From Bradyrhizobium sp. BTAi1 (GTDB taxonomy: Bacteria; Pseudomonadota; Alphaproteobacteria; Rhizobiales; Xanthobacteraceae), in contig NC_009485.1 of the NCBI RefSeq assembly GCF_000015165.1, positions 8,200,688 through 8,264,687 on the forward strand: DNA of 64,000 nt, given 5' to 3'. Of the stretch, positions 1 to 8,947 are shown in pieces. The notes under the pieces were generated by a model, which was not told the origin of the DNA, ran no database searches, and was given only the letters and a program-made list of their open reading frames with translations. The first letter of the stretch is position 1. Each line of letters begins with the position of its first letter. A program made the translations under genes and the position numbers.

Positions 1-199
1 CAAAGCGATTATAGATCGTCGTCGAAGGGCCGTACTCGGGCGGGCAATCGCACCAGCGGCAGCCGCTTTTCAGCACATGCACAATACCGCTGATGACACG
101 GAGATTATCTTCGCGTTCAACACCCCGCACATCTGTCGGCAGACAGGGGGCGATCCGCTTCCACTGCTCGTCGCTCAGCCAAAAAGGATTGCCGCGCAT
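1..199 (-). CDS. IS5-family transposase, N-terminal part (runs off the window)
   Basis: The reverse strand from an ATG at 199 encodes MRGNPFWLSDEQW..., then a VISGIVHVLKSG stretch and CPPEYGPSTTIYNRF. This is the typical N-terminal domain (DUF4096-like) of IS5/IS427-group DDE transposases, which cut and join the IS ends. Only about 66 residues are inside the window, so whether the gene is intact cannot be judged. The stretch at 252-270, containing GAGTTTTGACCC, resembles the outer inverted repeat of such elements and would place the IS end just upstream of the gene. The element sits in the mobile-island end that also carries a recombinase and a second IS remnant. Confidence 0.75.
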   Translation of the reverse strand, partial: MRGNPFWLSDEQWKRIAPCLPTDVRGVEREDNLRVISGIVHVLKSGCRWCDCPPEYGPSTTIYNRF

Positions 200-450
200 G
201 ATCCCGATCCCCTTTCAAATTCGAATCAGGCTCGTATTGTCAGCGCACAAGAATTAATGAGTTTTGACCCTAGTTATCATAAGCATACCGCCCCATGAGC
301 AACATGACCACCAGAGGCGACAAACGGCAAAGGAGTGCGGCGCTCTTGACTTACCAATCCACTTTTTCAGAGGAGCGCGGATTTGATTTTGACCGGCCTC
401 CAGTGGAGGGGTCCGGTTGGAATGTTAGTTCAGGGCTCGCATTTGCACTA

Positions 451-741
451 GCAGGCTGCTGAAAAAACTGTCTCGACTGCGAGGGCTGATCCTGATTCCG
501 TTGTTTGAAACGACGGGGTGATTTTCGATGCGGGGCGAGCAACGAAGGTCGGAGGGGCTTTTTTCGTATATTCGGCTGGAGGAGCGGTTCGCGCTGGATC
601 ACCCATTGAGGGCGATCCTGGTGCTGGTGAATAAGGTGCTCGGCACGTTGTCGGCTCGATTTAACGAGATCGATTCGCATCTTTATCTTCTCAATCCTTG
701 CCTACAACCTCATCCGTATACCCAAGCTGCTGGCGGCCTAA
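451..741 (+). pseudogene. Internally deleted IS transposase remnant
   Basis: An ATG at 528 opens MRGEQRRSEGLFSYIRLEERF followed by HPLRAILVLVNKVL, the N-terminus of IS5/IS1182-like (DUF772) transposases. About 45 codons later the reading frame shifts, and the end of the piece reads SILAYNLIRIPKLLAA then stop at 739-741, which is the usual extreme C-terminus of the same transposase family. The catalytic middle (roughly 300 residues in a full copy) is therefore missing, and the two ends are joined near 665-690. The left end around 452-470 (CAGGCTGCTGAAAAAACTG) looks like the terminal repeat; no matching right repeat was found. It cannot make a working transposase. Confidence 0.72.
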
Positions 742-1041
742 GCATGAACCCTAGGCCCCCCCGCTCACCTCGCGCTTGAACCATATCGGGGTTAGGCAAA
801 GTCACGCTCGCCGCTCACGGAGACGCCTGTCAGGGTACTTTCGATTACCCGGCAAAGGTGGATCCCGAACTGATAGCGTATGCCGACGTGCGGCAATGAC
901 TTTTGCCGCACGGCATTTTGTCCGCTGCTGGAAACTGATGCAGTGCTATTGAGAGCGGCAACGGCTCGCGGCTCTGGTCCAATTCGAGAAATGCGAGCGG
1001 CGACTAGCTAGACCGGCCCCACAAGCTCGCCATCATTCACC
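742..1041. other. Non-coding stretch between IS remnant and recombinase, with a hairpin
   Basis: No reading frame here is convincing. The one clear structure is a perfect 9-bp stem, GTGCGGCAA at 888-896 and TTGCCGCAC at 903-911, with outer pairing between ATGCC upstream and GGCAT downstream and then TTTTG. Read on the plus strand this resembles a Rho-independent terminator, but the recombinase gene next to it is on the other strand, so its role is unclear. Confidence 0.4.
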
Positions 1042-2397
1042 TTACGCCGCCAGGGGCGCTTCCTCATTCTTCATCCGACAATCGCCTACAGCCGCATGGA
1101 AGAAGCGCGCAAGCGACGCCTTCCGGGAATCACGATCGATTGCGTAAGCCGTCTGCTTGAAAGTCACCCCGTCCAGGAGGCCTTGGATATAGCCTGCGAT
1201 GGTGTCCGCAGCCATGATCAGCGCCGTATCTAGTGTGTGAATGTACTTGCTCGTAACGGATCCTTTGGCGTGCCCTACGAGCGCGGCTATCGTCACTTCG
1301 GTGAAGCCCAGATCATTTGCGATGCTCGCGAAGCTATGGCGCAGAACGTGCGGCGTAATGTCGGCAAGCGGCGACTTCTTGAAGATTTGCTTCCAATGGT
1401 TCGGAAAGCTGCCGAATGCGTTGTCCTCGCCTTGCCCAGGGAAAACGTATGTGCCGACCGCGCATGCACGCCGACGTTCGAGATATTCCACGACGGGCAA
1501 GCCGATAGCCCGGATCGATTCGCCTTCCTTGCTGTCCTCGAGCCGCAAGCAGCTTGCCTCGGTATCGACCTCCGACCATCTCAGCTGAATGATCTCGCTG
1601 CGCCGGCATCCCGTCAGCGCGATTTGACGAACAATGTCCACGGTCGTCGTATACTTCTCTTGCTCGCCTTTCTCTCGCAAGAGCTGGCCAAGAGTCCGGT
1701 ACTCCGCCTCCGACAAGCGGCGCGTTCGTACCCTGTCTTTAGGCTTGCGGATACCGTGAGCCGGGTTGGTCTCGATAATGCCGGCCTCGACGGCATACGT
1801 CAGGATGCCTCCGAGCAGACCGACAGTTCGAGTTGCCGTGCCGACCCCTCCGCGTACGATGGACTTACCCCGCAGCTTCTTTGTTTTGACTGTGGTGCGT
1901 GTCTTTCCAGCCATGATGTCCTTTAAGACCTTACCGACGTCAGCTTTGGTCAGGTCCTTGACTCGCCGCGTTCCGATGATCGGGACGATGTGCCGATGGA
2001 TACGCCCTGTGTCAGTTACGATTGTCGTTGGCTTCTTCGGACGTCCTCGCTTACCCAAAATCAGGCCGGCGCTGAGGTCATTTAGATATAAATTGCACAG
2101 TTCTTTGACCGTGATGGCCCTGTGGTCAAGCTCGCGCTCCTCAGCGGGATTATCTCCCTTCGCCACGCGGCCGAGTTGGACCTTCGCCTCCTGCCTCGCT
2201 GTCTCGGGCGTCCAGACGCCATGGAGTCCAATCGTGTAGCGGCGCGAACGGCCTGCAGCGCGATACTGAATGACGTAGCTTCGCTTGCCGGTGGTGAACA
2301 ATCGCAGCCCAAAGCCGGGCAGTTCGTCATCCCAGATGACGTAGTCCTTTTCGCGTACCTCTGCCGCGTCTACGACTCTCTTCGTGAGTTTAGGCAA
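1042..2397 (-). CDS. P4-type tyrosine recombinase / integrase of a genomic island
   Basis: This 451-residue protein has the N-terminal DUF4102 arm-binding region (LTKRVVDAAEVREKDYVIWDDELPGFGLR at the start), a SAM-like core-binding domain and a C-terminal catalytic domain. The catalytic signatures are visible: Arg in LTGCRRSEIIQLRW, the H-x-x-R box in HVLRHSFAS, His in LVGHAKG and the nucleophile Tyr in SKYIHT. About 60 residues follow the Tyr, longer than usual. The start is a TTG at 2397, chosen because GGGAGGAG lies just upstream. The gene lies about 180 bp from a partial tRNA-Arg, as expected for an integrase beside its own attachment site. It should integrate and excise the island that extends leftwards out of the window. 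Confidence 0.93.
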   Translation of the reverse strand: MPKLTKRVVDAAEVREKDYVIWDDELPGFGLRLFTTGKRSYVIQYRAAGRSRRYTIGLHGVWTPETARQEAKVQLGRVAKGDNPAEERELDHRAITVKELCNLYLNDLSAGLILGKRGRPKKPTTIVTDTGRIHRHIVPIIGTRRVKDLTKADVGKVLKDIMAGKTRTTVKTKKLRGKSIVRGGVGTATRTVGLLGGILTYAVEAGIIETNPAHGIRKPKDRVRTRRLSEAEYRTLGQLLREKGEQEKYTTTVDIVRQIALTGCRRSEIIQLRWSEVDTEASCLRLEDSKEGESIRAIGLPVVEYLERRRACAVGTYVFPGQGEDNAFGSFPNHWKQIFKKSPLADITPHVLRHSFASIANDLGFTEVTIAALVGHAKGSVTSKYIHTLDTALIMAADTIAGYIQGLLDGVTFKQTAYAIDRDSRKASLARFFHAAVGDCRMKNEEAPLAA

Positions 2398-2577
2398 GGC
2401 ACTCCTCCCGGATGAGCGGTCGCTCCCGCGTAAGCATCACGTAAGCAGCAGGAGGAAAGCCAGGGCAAACATTCGGATACATGTGTCGTGCCGCCGTTTC
2501 AAAAAATCCAGCAGCTTCAAGTGTATGGCGTATCATGGCGTGCCCTATCGCGTTTTTCGGATAGGCAGCCTAAATTG

Positions 2578-2622
2578 CTCCGAAGGCAAAGGTCACACGT
2601 TCGAATCGTGTCGGGTGCGCCA
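2578..2622 (+). repeat. Attachment-site scar: 3' part of tRNA-Arg(CCG)
   Basis: The 45 bases from CTCCGAAGGC to the terminal CCA read as anticodon loop, variable loop, T arm (stem ACACG/CGTGT, loop TTCGAAT), acceptor strand CGGGTGC, discriminator G and CCA. The loop CTCCGAA gives anticodon CCG, so this is the 3' portion of a tRNA-Arg. The 5' half is absent: the sequence before 2578 gives neither a D arm nor a matching acceptor. A 3' tRNA duplicate beside an integrase is the classical attR or attL of an integrated element. By its orientation the intact tRNA should be at the far, left end of the island. Confidence 0.8.
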
Positions 2623-2900
2623 GTGTTTCTCTCGATTTGCCAACGCCTTAGAGCGTTGGCGGCAGCTCCTCAAAAGCTCCTCAGACCAGCCGGTCACACC
2701 CTGGTCACACGGGAGGAGCCGTTTGCATGGCGAGCCTGCGTCCAGACACGGCATGAGCCAAGTCCAGATCAGACACCACGGTCCCGCAGCGCCGGCCAAG
2801 TCGTTCCAGGCCAGATCCGGCGCCCAGCGCCCCACGCAGAACCCCTTACGGCGTTCTTCGCGAGCGATGGCGATGTGGACCGCCGCGTCGGTGCCGCCGT
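2623..2900. other. Non-coding junction between island scar and core genes
   Basis: No gene is supported. A perfect 8-bp inverted repeat (GCCAACGC at 2639-2646, GCGTTGGC at 2653-2660) lies 17 bases after the tRNA fragment. It has no T run, and may be a leftover of the region downstream of the original tRNA gene. The stretch ends at the stop codon of the ABC ATPase gene. Confidence 0.4.
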
Positions 2901-3992
2901 TCAGGGAATGGCCATCCCCGTCGCCTTGTCGAAGAGGTGCGTTCGCTCCAGGTCGAGAGCGACGTCGATGAATTGATCGGGCGCCGCAGCCACCCCCACC
3001 GGCATCTGCGCCGTGAACGGAAAGGCGCCGAGAGTGCCGATCACCAGCGTATGCGGCCCGAGCGGCTCAACGTCCTTCACCAGCAGGCGGATGGAAGCGC
3101 CCGCCGGGGCGTCCTGCCGCAGCACGTGGTCGGGGCGCACGCCGAGAACGACCGGCTTGCCGACGCTGCCTGCATAGGCGGCCTCCCGGGATTTCGGCAG
3201 TGTCAACGCCGTCCCGGACGGCTCGGTGAACACCAGCGCGCCATCGCGGGCGAGGATTTCGCCGTGAACGAAATTCATGCTGGGCGCGCCCATGAAGCCC
3301 GCCACGAAGAGATTGCTGGGCTTCTCGTAGATCGTGATCGGATCGGCCGCTTGCTCGATCCGGCCGCGATTCATGACCACGACGCGATCGGCCATGGTCA
3401 TGGCTTCGACCTGATCATGCGTGACATAGACGATCGTCTTGGCGAGACGGCGATGCAATGACTTGATCTCGGTCCGCATCTCGATGCGGAGCTTGGCATC
3501 GAGGTTCGACAATGGCTCGTCGAACAGAAACACGTCCGGACTGCGCACGATGGCGCGGCCGATCGCCACGCGCTGGCGCTGCCCGCCGGAGAGCTGCTTG
3601 GGCCGGCGGTCGAGATATTGCTCGAGCTCGAGCACCCGCGCCACCTCCTGGACGGCTTTCGCGATACTGGCGCGTGGCTCGCCGCGTACCTTCATGCCGT
3701 AACCGATGTTCTCTCCGACCGTCATATGCGGATAGAGCGCATAGTTCTGGAACACCATCGCGCAATTGCGCAGGCCGGGACGCAGCTGCGTCACATCGCG
3801 CTCGCCGATACGGATGGTTCCGCCGGTGACCGTCTCCAGCCCCGCGATCATCCGCAACGTCGTGGTCTTGCCGCAGCCCGACGGGCCGACAAGCACGACG
3901 AACTCCTCGTCGGCCACGTTCAGATCGAGCCCCTCGATGATCTTGTAGGGCCCGTATGCCTTGCTGACGTTCTCGATCTCGACGCGCGCCAT
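2901..3992 (-). CDS. ABC transporter ATP-binding protein, CUT1 (MalK/UgpC) type
   Basis: This 363-residue cytoplasmic ATPase should energise the sugar importer encoded just upstream. Walker A GPSGCGKTT is at residues 36-44, the signature LSGGQRQRVAIGRA is near residue 134, Walker B reads FLFDEPLSNLD, and the switch His is in YVTHDQVEA. The C-terminal third is the MalK-type regulatory OB fold, with GVRPDHV visible. Length is normal for the family. It is the last gene of the operon that runs leftwards from deoC, separated from the binding-protein gene by 83 bp. MalK-type ATPases can be shared between several CUT1 importers, so its partner is inferred from position. Confidence 0.93.
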   Translation of the reverse strand: MARVEIENVSKAYGPYKIIEGLDLNVADEEFVVLVGPSGCGKTTTLRMIAGLETVTGGTIRIGERDVTQLRPGLRNCAMVFQNYALYPHMTVGENIGYGMKVRGEPRASIAKAVQEVARVLELEQYLDRRPKQLSGGQRQRVAIGRAIVRSPDVFLFDEPLSNLDAKLRIEMRTEIKSLHRRLAKTIVYVTHDQVEAMTMADRVVVMNRGRIEQAADPITIYEKPSNLFVAGFMGAPSMNFVHGEILARDGALVFTEPSGTALTLPKSREAAYAGSVGKPVVLGVRPDHVLRQDAPAGASIRLLVKDVEPLGPHTLVIGTLGAFPFTAQMPVGVAAAPDQFIDVALDLERTHLFDKATGMAIP

Positions 3993-4075
3993 GGAATCCT
4001 TTTTCCGTCCTCTCTGTCGACGGCCAACCCGCCCGGATGAGGCTCACGCGTCATCCGGGCAGGCCTCAGCGAACA

Positions 4076-5536
4076 CTACTTCTTGGGCGGAAGCCCCATC
4101 GCCGCGCGATAGGCGGCAAGTTGCTTCGCGCGGCCGAACTCGTCGGTCAGGCGATTCCATTCCTTCGCAATCGCGTCCAGCGCGGCCTGCGGCGTCGTCT
4201 GGCCCGCAAGCGCCTTGCCAAGCTCGATCTCCACAACCTCAGTGTAGGAGAAATAGCCGGGCAGACGCATGTCGAGCGCGACATTCTTGCCGTTGATGGA
4301 TTCGGCCTGCGCGCCGAGATACTCCTTCGCTTCCGCCGGCGAGAAGATCTTGCTCCACAATTCCAGATTCGCGGTGTGCGACTTGCGGTAGGGATTGACG
4401 CCGGTGCCGCCGGTGATCGCCGCCTGACCGGAGACTTCGGGACTCGTCAGCGTCTTCACGAAATCCCAGGCCGCCTTCTGATTCTTGCCCGCGTTCGGGA
4501 CGCCGACTTGCCAGCCCCCAAACGCCATGAAGGGCGCCGGCAGGACCGCCGGGAACTTGTCCCACTTTTTCGTCTTCGCGTTCCAGATCTCGTCGGAGCC
4601 GGGCAGCACCGCAGAGCCGACCTTGCCTGAGATCTTCGACTGCTTGGGGTCGGCCGCAATCACGCCGGTGTCGCCCCAGCCGATCGATTCCGCGACCTGG
4701 CCGCCGGCGACCGCCGCGTTGACCTCGCCGAACGAGAAGTTCAGCGCGTTGGGCGGTCCGAGCTTGGACGCGCGGATATACTCTTCCAGCCCCTTCACCC
4801 ACCCGGGATTGTTGATCTGGGCATCCATCGTTTCGGGGTCGAAGAACATCGCGCCCGGATAGTTCGGATTGTTGGTGTAGGCGGCGGCGTGGCTGAAGAA
4901 GAACCAGAACTGCTGGCCGCCGCGACGGAAGGCTTCCGCGGTGCCCCAAAGTCCCTTATCCGGACGCTGGAAGAACTCCGCGATGTCGAGATATTGCTTC
5001 CAGGTCTTCGGCGGCGCCAGGTCATAGCCGTATTTGGCCTTGAACGCGTCCTTCTCCTTGGGATCGCTGAACAGGTCGGTGCGATAGGTGTAGGTGTGGA
5101 CGTCACCGTCCATCGATTGCGAATAGATCTTGCCTTCCCACACCATCAGGCGCTCGCGATAGGCCGGCTCGATATCGTCCCAATCCTTGCCGGACTGCAT
5201 GTCCTTGGGCATCTCGCTGAGATAGGGAACGAAGTCAGGCAGCCATGCCGGGGCGAAGCTGACCAGATCGAAGGTCGCATCCGAGGAGGTCAGCGACGTG
5301 ACGATCTTCGGATAGAGCTCAGACCACGGAAACTCGACGACATTGACCTTGCCGCAGGTCTTCTTGGTCCATTCGTCCGCGCCAAGCTTGAGCGCGGAGG
5401 CGATATACGGTCCGGTCTGCGTCGCCACCGTCAGGGTGACGCCGGAGTAATCCGGGCTACAGGCCGCATGCGCCTGGCTCGCGGCGCAAGCCATCGCGAG
5501 CGAGGTGGTCAGCATCAGAAACGTCCGTCGTAACAT
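4076..5536 (-). CDS. Periplasmic sugar-binding protein of CUT1 ABC importer
   Basis: The protein has 486 residues and starts with a cleavable signal peptide (MLRRTFLML, hydrophobic core, then AQAHA-type cleavage near residue 24). The mature part is a family 1 extracellular solute-binding protein, with blocks such as FDLVSFAPAWLPDFVPYLSEM and a GGWQVGVPNAGKN stretch. It delivers a substrate to the two permeases encoded upstream. The ATG at 5536 is preceded by GGGAGGA at good spacing. At 486 residues it is longer than the usual 400-450. The sugar is unknown; the neighbours (deoC, PfkB kinase, RbsD/FucU) suggest a pentose, deoxypentose or nucleoside-like substrate. Confidence 0.9.
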   Translation of the reverse strand: MLRRTFLMLTTSLAMACAASQAHAACSPDYSGVTLTVATQTGPYIASALKLGADEWTKKTCGKVNVVEFPWSELYPKIVTSLTSSDATFDLVSFAPAWLPDFVPYLSEMPKDMQSGKDWDDIEPAYRERLMVWEGKIYSQSMDGDVHTYTYRTDLFSDPKEKDAFKAKYGYDLAPPKTWKQYLDIAEFFQRPDKGLWGTAEAFRRGGQQFWFFFSHAAAYTNNPNYPGAMFFDPETMDAQINNPGWVKGLEEYIRASKLGPPNALNFSFGEVNAAVAGGQVAESIGWGDTGVIAADPKQSKISGKVGSAVLPGSDEIWNAKTKKWDKFPAVLPAPFMAFGGWQVGVPNAGKNQKAAWDFVKTLTSPEVSGQAAITGGTGVNPYRKSHTANLELWSKIFSPAEAKEYLGAQAESINGKNVALDMRLPGYFSYTEVVEIELGKALAGQTTPQAALDAIAKEWNRLTDEFGRAKQLAAYRAAMGLPPKK

Positions 5537-5563
5537 CGTCCAGTCCTCCCTAGATGATTTTTG

Positions 5564-6601
5564 CTATTTGATTGCCCCGAGCAGCAGGCCCGACCGCATC
5601 ATGCGGCTGAGCAGGCCCGCCATGATCATCATCGGAACGATGGCGACGAGCGCCGCGGCGGAGATCGCCCACCATTCGTCACCGCGCTGACTGTTCTGTC
5701 CCGCCACCAGGATCGGCAGCGTCTGCCATCTGGAATTGGTCAGGAACAGCGCGAACAGGAACTCGTTCCAGACGAAGGCGAGCGTGATCATGAAGGTCGC
5801 GAGCAGCCCGTTCATCGACATCGGCACCACGATGCCGAGGAAGATGCGCCAGCTCGGCACGTTGTCGACCATCGCGGCTTCCTCCACCTCGATCGGGATC
5901 GCCTCGAAGAAGTCCCGCATCAGCCAGACGACGATCGGCAGCGAGAACGCGACGTAGCACAGCGTCAGGCCAAGATAGCTGTCGACGAGCTGGAAGCCGA
6001 GCCGGCCAATTTCGCTGTAGAGCAGATACAACGCAAAGGCCGTGACGATCGGCGGGAACATGCGCTGGCTCACAAACCAGAACAGGATGTCCTCATTGCC
6101 GAGGATCGGGCCCGGCAACGGCAGCCGGTTGGCGATGATGGCAGCGACCAGCGCGATCGGAAACGCCAGCAGCAGCGCCTGCGGCCGGGTGAATCCGAGA
6201 GTGTTGTTGAACAGCAGATAGGCGCCGAGTGCGAGCAGGAAGAAGATCAGGCCTGCGCCGAACCGAACCTTGAACTCGAACCGCACCAGAGCATAGGCCG
6301 CCATCGCACCGATCGCGGTGGCGATCGCCGCGGCGGACAGGCCGACGATCGTCGAGTTCAGGAACGTCCGGAAGAACTCACCCCGGACCCCCTGGTAGAG
6401 ATCGATGAAGGGCTCGAGGGTCGGCGTGAAATCGACGAAGGGGATGTAGGTCGGGCCGCCGACCACTCCCGGCGGCGTCTTGAAGGCGGTCACCACCACC
6501 CAATAGAGCGGGAACGTCGTGATCAGGCACCATGCAAACACGCCGACCGCGACGAGGCGCCGGTTCCAGCTCGACAGTCCGGTGAGGCCCCGCCGGCTCA
6601 T
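5564..6601 (-). CDS. CUT1 ABC permease, MalG type
   Basis: This 345-residue inner-membrane protein has several hydrophobic helices and the EAA loop of binding-protein-dependent permeases (EVEEAAMVDNVPSWRIFLGIVVPMS), the contact site for the ATPase. It has an N-terminal helix followed by a periplasmic loop, as in MalG. It overlaps the next permease gene by 4 bases (ATGA), which indicates translational coupling. It lies 27 bp from the binding-protein gene in the same operon. At 345 residues it is somewhat longer than the usual 280 because of an additional hydrophobic block around residues 105-165. Confidence 0.9.
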   Translation of the reverse strand: MSRRGLTGLSSWNRRLVAVGVFAWCLITTFPLYWVVVTAFKTPPGVVGGPTYIPFVDFTPTLEPFIDLYQGVRGEFFRTFLNSTIVGLSAAAIATAIGAMAAYALVRFEFKVRFGAGLIFFLLALGAYLLFNNTLGFTRPQALLLAFPIALVAAIIANRLPLPGPILGNEDILFWFVSQRMFPPIVTAFALYLLYSEIGRLGFQLVDSYLGLTLCYVAFSLPIVVWLMRDFFEAIPIEVEEAAMVDNVPSWRIFLGIVVPMSMNGLLATFMITLAFVWNEFLFALFLTNSRWQTLPILVAGQNSQRGDEWWAISAAALVAIVPMMIMAGLLSRMMRSGLLLGAIK

Positions 6602-7485
6602 CGCCGCTTCTCCAGATGCGGCCGCAACAGGGCCAGATAGGTGACGCCGATGATCGTGATGGCGATCAGGAACAGGAAGCTGAGCGCGGACGTGTAGCCG
6701 AGATTGAACTTCTTGAAGCCCTCCTGATAGGCGAACAATGTCAGTGTCTCGGTATCCACGCCAGGTCCGCCGCCGGTCATCACGAACACGGTGTCCATGA
6801 TCTTGTAGCTTTCGATCAGGCGGATGAACACGACCGCGCCGGAGATCGGCAGCATCATCGGAAACGTGATGCCCCAGAACTGCTGCCAGGCGCTGGCATT
6901 CTCGAGCTCAGCGGCCTCGTAGACGTCTTCGGGAAGCGTTTGCAGGCCGGCCAACATCATCAGGATGATGAACGGCGTCCACTGCCAGATCTCGACCGCG
7001 ATGATGCAGGCGAGCGCCCAATGTCCATTGGTCAGGAACGGCAGGTTCGCCAGGCCGAACATCGACAGCAGCTGGTTGAGCGGTCCCATGGTCGGATTGA
7101 AGATCATGCGGGCCACCAGTGCGACGGCAACAGGGGCCAGCAGCATCGGCAGCAGCAGGGCGACGCGAAACAGCCGTTCGCCCGGCACACGCGCATTCAG
7201 CGCGAGCGCGACGCCGAAACCAATCACATATTGCAACCCGACAGCGATGAAGGCGATCAGCGTCGTCGTCAGGATCGCATTCCAGAAACGCGGCTCCTGC
7301 AAGAGCGAGGCATAATTGCCGAACCACACCACGCGCGGCGGAATCGGCGGAATCAGCCGATAGCTGAGGAAGCTCGTGGTCAACGAGTAGATCAGCGGAA
7401 AGATCGAAATCGCCAGCACGACGAGCACCGCCGGCCAGATGAAGACATGCTTGATGGGATCATTCCGCAGCATGGCGCCGATCAC
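6598..7485 (-). CDS. CUT1 ABC permease, MalF type
   Basis: This 295-residue polytopic membrane protein is the second permease half of the CUT1 importer. Its EAA loop reads DVYEAAELENASAWQQFWGITFPMM, the expected spacing for a MalF/UgpA partner. Six hydrophobic stretches are visible, and PAVLVVLAISIFPLIYSL forms the first helix. It overlaps the kinase gene by 4 bases at its start and the MalG-type gene by 4 bases at its end, so the kinase and both permeases should be translated in tight coupling. Confidence 0.91.
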   Translation of the reverse strand: MIGAMLRNDPIKHVFIWPAVLVVLAISIFPLIYSLTTSFLSYRLIPPIPPRVVWFGNYASLLQEPRFWNAILTTTLIAFIAVGLQYVIGFGVALALNARVPGERLFRVALLLPMLLAPVAVALVARMIFNPTMGPLNQLLSMFGLANLPFLTNGHWALACIIAVEIWQWTPFIILMMLAGLQTLPEDVYEAAELENASAWQQFWGITFPMMLPISGAVVFIRLIESYKIMDTVFVMTGGGPGVDTETLTLFAYQEGFKKFNLGYTSALSFLFLIAITIIGVTYLALLRPHLEKRR

Positions 7486-8414
7486 TTCTGCAACAAGGCC
7501 TCGATCTCCGCCCGCCGCGGCATGGCAGGCGCAGTCCCGGCACGCGTCACGGAAATTCCGGCCGTCGCCGAACCGAAGCGCGCGGCCTCCAGCGGATCGG
7601 CGCCGCCCGCCAGCGCGGCCGCAAAGCCGCCGACGAAGGCATCGCCTGCACCGGCCGTCTCGACCACCTTACCGGCGGCAAATGGCGGCACGTGCAACGA
7701 ATGATCTCGCCCATGGAACAGTGCGCCACGCTCACCCAAGGTGATCAGCGCGGTCCCGGCCCCCTTGGCCAGCAGCGCGTCTCCCGCCCGGCGCGCGCCG
7801 GCAAGATCGCTCACCGCGATCCCCGTCAGCGCCTCGGCTTCGGTCTCGTTGGGAACAACGTAGTCACACAATGCAAACAGGCGGTCGTCGAACGCGGTCG
7901 CCGGAGCCGGGTTGAACACCGTGATGCTGCCCGCAGCCCGCGCGATCTCGAGCCCGCGCTGCGCTGCGGCGACCGGCTGTTCGAGCTGGGTCACGAACAC
8001 GCGGCTGCTGCGGATCGCCTCCGCCGCGGCATCGACATCCGCCGCGCCGAGACCATCGGCCGCTCCGCTCACCACGATGATGGCGTTGTCGCCGCGCGTC
8101 TCGTGGACATAGATGAAGGCGGCGCCCGTCGGCGCGTCCGCCGTCCTGGACACGCGCGGCCGAATGCCCTCGGCTTCCCACGTCTTGACGGCAAGCTCAC
8201 CGAAGGCATCGGCGCCGATCCGCGAGACGAAGGTCACCTCCGCGCCCGCGCGCGCGGCCGCGACGGCCTGGTTCGATCCCTTGCCGCCCGGTCCCATGGC
8301 AAATCCCGAGCCTGCGATGGTTTCGCCGATCGCAGGCATGTTGCCGGCCCGGAAGGCCAGATCGACGACGAAGATGCCGAGAACGGCGACGCCACTCTTG
8401 CTCATGATCGTCAC
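7482..8414 (-). CDS. PfkB-family sugar kinase (ribokinase-like, possible deoxyribokinase)
   Basis: This 310-residue cytosolic kinase should phosphorylate a pentose at the expense of ATP. The family signatures are the N-terminal GPGGKGSNQAVAAARAG block and the C-terminal ETAGAGDAFVGGFAAAL, where the Asp is the catalytic base and GAGD forms the anion hole. It is the length of E. coli RbsK. The GTG at 8414 overlaps the stop of the upstream mutarotase gene; an ATG at 8405 is an alternative start. Because the operon is led by deoC and appears to be DeoR-controlled, it may phosphorylate 2-deoxyribose to give the DeoC substrate. Ribose cannot be excluded from sequence. Confidence 0.88.
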   Translation of the reverse strand: MTIMSKSGVAVLGIFVVDLAFRAGNMPAIGETIAGSGFAMGPGGKGSNQAVAAARAGAEVTFVSRIGADAFGELAVKTWEAEGIRPRVSRTADAPTGAAFIYVHETRGDNAIIVVSGAADGLGAADVDAAAEAIRSSRVFVTQLEQPVAAAQRGLEIARAAGSITVFNPAPATAFDDRLFALCDYVVPNETEAEALTGIAVSDLAGARRAGDALLAKGAGTALITLGERGALFHGRDHSLHVPPFAAGKVVETAGAGDAFVGGFAAALAGGADPLEAARFGSATAGISVTRAGTAPAMPRRAEIEALLQK

Positions 8415-8866
8415 TCAGCGTCCGGGGCAATGACGCCCTTGCAGAACAGGAAACAGCCGTAGAAGCGCCGCTCGCCGGTGGCGATCACGCAATAGGCTCG
8501 CTTGGCTTGCTCATAGAAGGCGTGGCGCTCGACCCCGACCAGCGGCCAGGAGCGTCCCTCGGCGCGGTCGATCACGGCCTGGACCTCGCGTTGGACCGGA
8601 GGCACCTCCTGGGGCTGGCCGACGATCTCCATCCGTATCGCGGCATCGTCCACGAAGGTGTCGAGCGGCATCACCGAAAGAATGGCTTCGATCGCCTTCG
8701 CCGTGCTGACGTTATCGATGCGGAGCAACTCGCCGAATGTGGTCTGGCGCGCAATGGAGTCAGCAGGGAAGTTGGTGTCACAGACGACAAGACGATCCCC
8801 GTGCCCCATCGCGCGCAAGGCGTAAAGCACGTCGGCATTGAGCAGTGGATTGATGCCCTTGAGCAT
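8411..8866 (-). CDS. RbsD/FucU-family sugar mutarotase or pyranase
   Basis: The protein begins MLKGINPLLNADVLYALRAMGHGD, the conserved N-terminus of RbsD/FucU enzymes with the catalytic His in GHGD, and has 151 residues, normal for the family. These enzymes speed interconversion of ring or anomeric forms of ribose or fucose so the kinase receives the right form. The ATG at 8866 is chosen over an in-frame start at 8932 because GGGAGGA lies just upstream of it and homology starts there. It overlaps the kinase gene by 4 bases. The C-terminal part (RAYCVIATGERRFYGCFLF) resembles FucU more than RbsD. Confidence 0.86.
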   Translation of the reverse strand: MLKGINPLLNADVLYALRAMGHGDRLVVCDTNFPADSIARQTTFGELLRIDNVSTAKAIEAILSVMPLDTFVDDAAIRMEIVGQPQEVPPVQREVQAVIDRAEGRSWPLVGVERHAFYEQAKRAYCVIATGERRFYGCFLFCKGVIAPDAE

Positions 8867-8947
8867 GGTGTGTCCTCCCTCGTCTTTAAAAATTGCCCGG
8901 ACTCTGACGGTCCGGATGCCAATCCATCTCACCGCAAGGTGACGATT

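Noticed and set aside
2578..2622. A complete tRNA-Arg gene
   Set aside because: The D arm and the 5' acceptor strand are absent, and the 5' side of the anticodon stem does not pair properly, so only a 3' fragment is present.
2593..2835. An 80-codon minus-strand frame over the tRNA fragment
   Set aside because: Its C-terminus is the translation of antisense tRNA sequence, a well-known false gene type.
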